Source: Nitrospira sp.
GTDB lineage: Bacteria > Nitrospirota > Nitrospiria > Nitrospirales > UBA8639
Reading direction: 5' to 3'
Length of the DNA stretch: 57,837 bases
NCBI GenBank assembly: GCA_011523385.1
Contig: WTGX01000031.1
Span: 1-57,837, forward strand
Positions within the stretch are counted from its first letter, which is position 1. Each line of letters begins with the position of its first letter. The position numbers and the translations under genes are program-made. The notes under the pieces were generated by a model. That model was not told the origin of the DNA. It searched no databases and worked only from the letters and a program-made list of their open reading frames with translations. Positions 57,481-57,837 of the stretch are shown here, in pieces.

Positions 57481-57519
57481 CAAAAGAAAGGGGCAGCCTC
57501 TGGCTGCCCCTTTCTTTTG
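57481..57519 (+). terminator. Perfect 18-bp-stem hairpin after the large lipoprotein gene
   Basis: CAAAAGAAAGGGGCAGCC (57481-57498), loop TCT, then GGCTGCCCCTTTCTTTTG (57502-57519). The A-rich left arm and T-rich right arm make it an intrinsic terminator that could work in both directions. Confidence 0.85.
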
Positions 57520-57668
57520 GGAATGATCAAGAATAGTTGACAATAACCGTTCTTTATAGAAAAACGCTGTGATTTGTAGCTGCCGCAGCTTATGCGGCGC
57601 GGAAGACGGCGGGATAAGATCCCGCAGCGACAATAAGGAGAGGCTGTCAACTATTCTTGATCATTCCC
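57519..57668. repeat. Inverted-repeat element with perfect 24-bp ends (150 bp)
   Basis: GGGAATGATCAAGAATAGTT-GACA (57519-57542) is the exact reverse complement of TGTC-AACTATTCTTGATCATTCCC (57645-57668). The inside holds short GC-rich hairpins (GCCGCAGCTTATGCGGC) and no ORF. Architecture matches the 33443-33656 element, including TGTCA/TGACA at the inner edge of each end. Confidence 0.85.
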
Positions 57669-57686
57669 TTTCTTTTGTACCCTGTT

Positions 57687-57837
57687 ATGCCGACCGTTCT
57701 CTACGCGTTCATTTTCGTGATCCTGTTCTGTCCTGGCCAAGCGGCCTTGGCCGCATCCGGGCCGGCGTCGGGCGCTGCCGCAGATGGGGGGCCTCAATCG
57801 GCCCCTCTCACCCCGGCTTCCCCCCTCACCCCAGCAC
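57687..57837 (+). CDS. N-terminus of a secreted protein (runs off the window)
   Basis: From ATG 57687 an open frame of 50 codons reaches the window end. It begins with a signal peptide (VLYAFIFVILFCPGQAALA, cleavage near residue 22) followed by an Ala/Pro-rich linker (SGPASGAAADGGPQSAPLTP). The ribosome binding site is weak. The linker end (SPLTPA) may be entering dispersed repeat sequence. Partial; family unknown. Confidence 0.5.
   Translation, partial: MPTVLYAFIFVILFCPGQAALAASGPASGAAADGGPQSAPLTPASPLTPA

Noticed and set aside
1-57837. tRNA, rRNA, integrase or att site bounding the defence island
   Set aside because: I read both flanks of the 0-12.4 kb island and saw no tRNA cloverleaf or integrase gene; the left edge lies outside the window.

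Overview
The window is a GC-rich chromosomal segment from a Gram-negative bacterium. Evidence for this includes a TonB-dependent receptor, lipoproteins with lipoboxes, an outer-membrane DUF3187-type protein, an MsbA-like exporter and a UbiE methyltransferase. The gene mix (fused siroheme reductase, double-length dCTP deaminase, TIGR04282/TIGR04283 glycosyltransferases, DUF3187) and the dense short repeats would fit a Nitrospirota-like genome or MAG. That is an inference; there is no rRNA or other phylogenetic marker here and I found no tRNA gene.

Region 1 (1-12.4 kb, all minus strand) is a defence island built on a type I restriction-modification operon. In transcription order it holds a half-size HsdS, HsdM, a Fic/Doc protein, RhuM, a two-TRD HsdS, a coiled-coil membrane protein, a very AT-rich trio (small membrane protein plus two ThsB-like TIR proteins), dinD debris around an 11-bp phased tandem repeat, HsdR and a YgjP-type metallopeptidase. 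The membrane/TIR/TIR trio is the best candidate for an undescribed Thoeris-like signalling system, because no SIR2, Macro or SLOG sensor domain is visible next to it.

Region 2 (12.7-24.1 kb) is mixed housekeeping: a class I amidotransferase, a methyltransferase, a metzincin-like/TbpB-barrel lipoprotein gene interrupted by an in-frame amber codon, two PIN-type toxin-antitoxin modules, an ABC exporter, a 31-codon COX24-like gene, a lipoprotein that may be read from a leaderless mRNA, nadB and a Gdx/SugE exporter.

Region 3 (24.1-32.3 kb, minus strand) is an assimilatory sulfate reduction operon: an Rrf2 regulator, a siroheme sulfite/nitrite reductase fused to a TusA domain, APS/PAPS reductase cysH, a TrpD-like phosphoribosyltransferase, cysD and cysNC. 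It is preceded by a textbook promoter (TTGACA, 17 bp, TATAAT) with a 25-bp dyad at the start site, which fits autoregulation by the Rrf2 protein.

Region 4 (32.5-50 kb) carries a nuclease, paired glycosyltransferases, dCTP deaminase, a lysine-aminomutase-like radical SAM enzyme, an orphan CbbQ/NorQ-type AAA ATPase, a HAD phosphatase, a B12/radical SAM protein with a UbiE-type methyltransferase, and a TonB receptor. Region 5 (50-57.8 kb) holds MNT/HEPN, AbrB/PIN and DUF433/DUF5615 toxin-antitoxin pairs, an outer-membrane protein, a large TbpB-like lipoprotein with two well-formed upstream promoters, and the start of a secreted protein that runs off the window.

Superimposed on everything are several families of short palindromic repeats. 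Many lie between genes, but copies also sit in frame inside at least six coding sequences (cysNC twice, the trpD-like gene, a glycosyltransferase, the 521-aa gene, the UbiE-type methyltransferase, the TonB receptor) and form the N-terminus of a lipoprotein. One copy truncates a toxin gene. This resembles the repeat palindromic elements described in Rickettsia.
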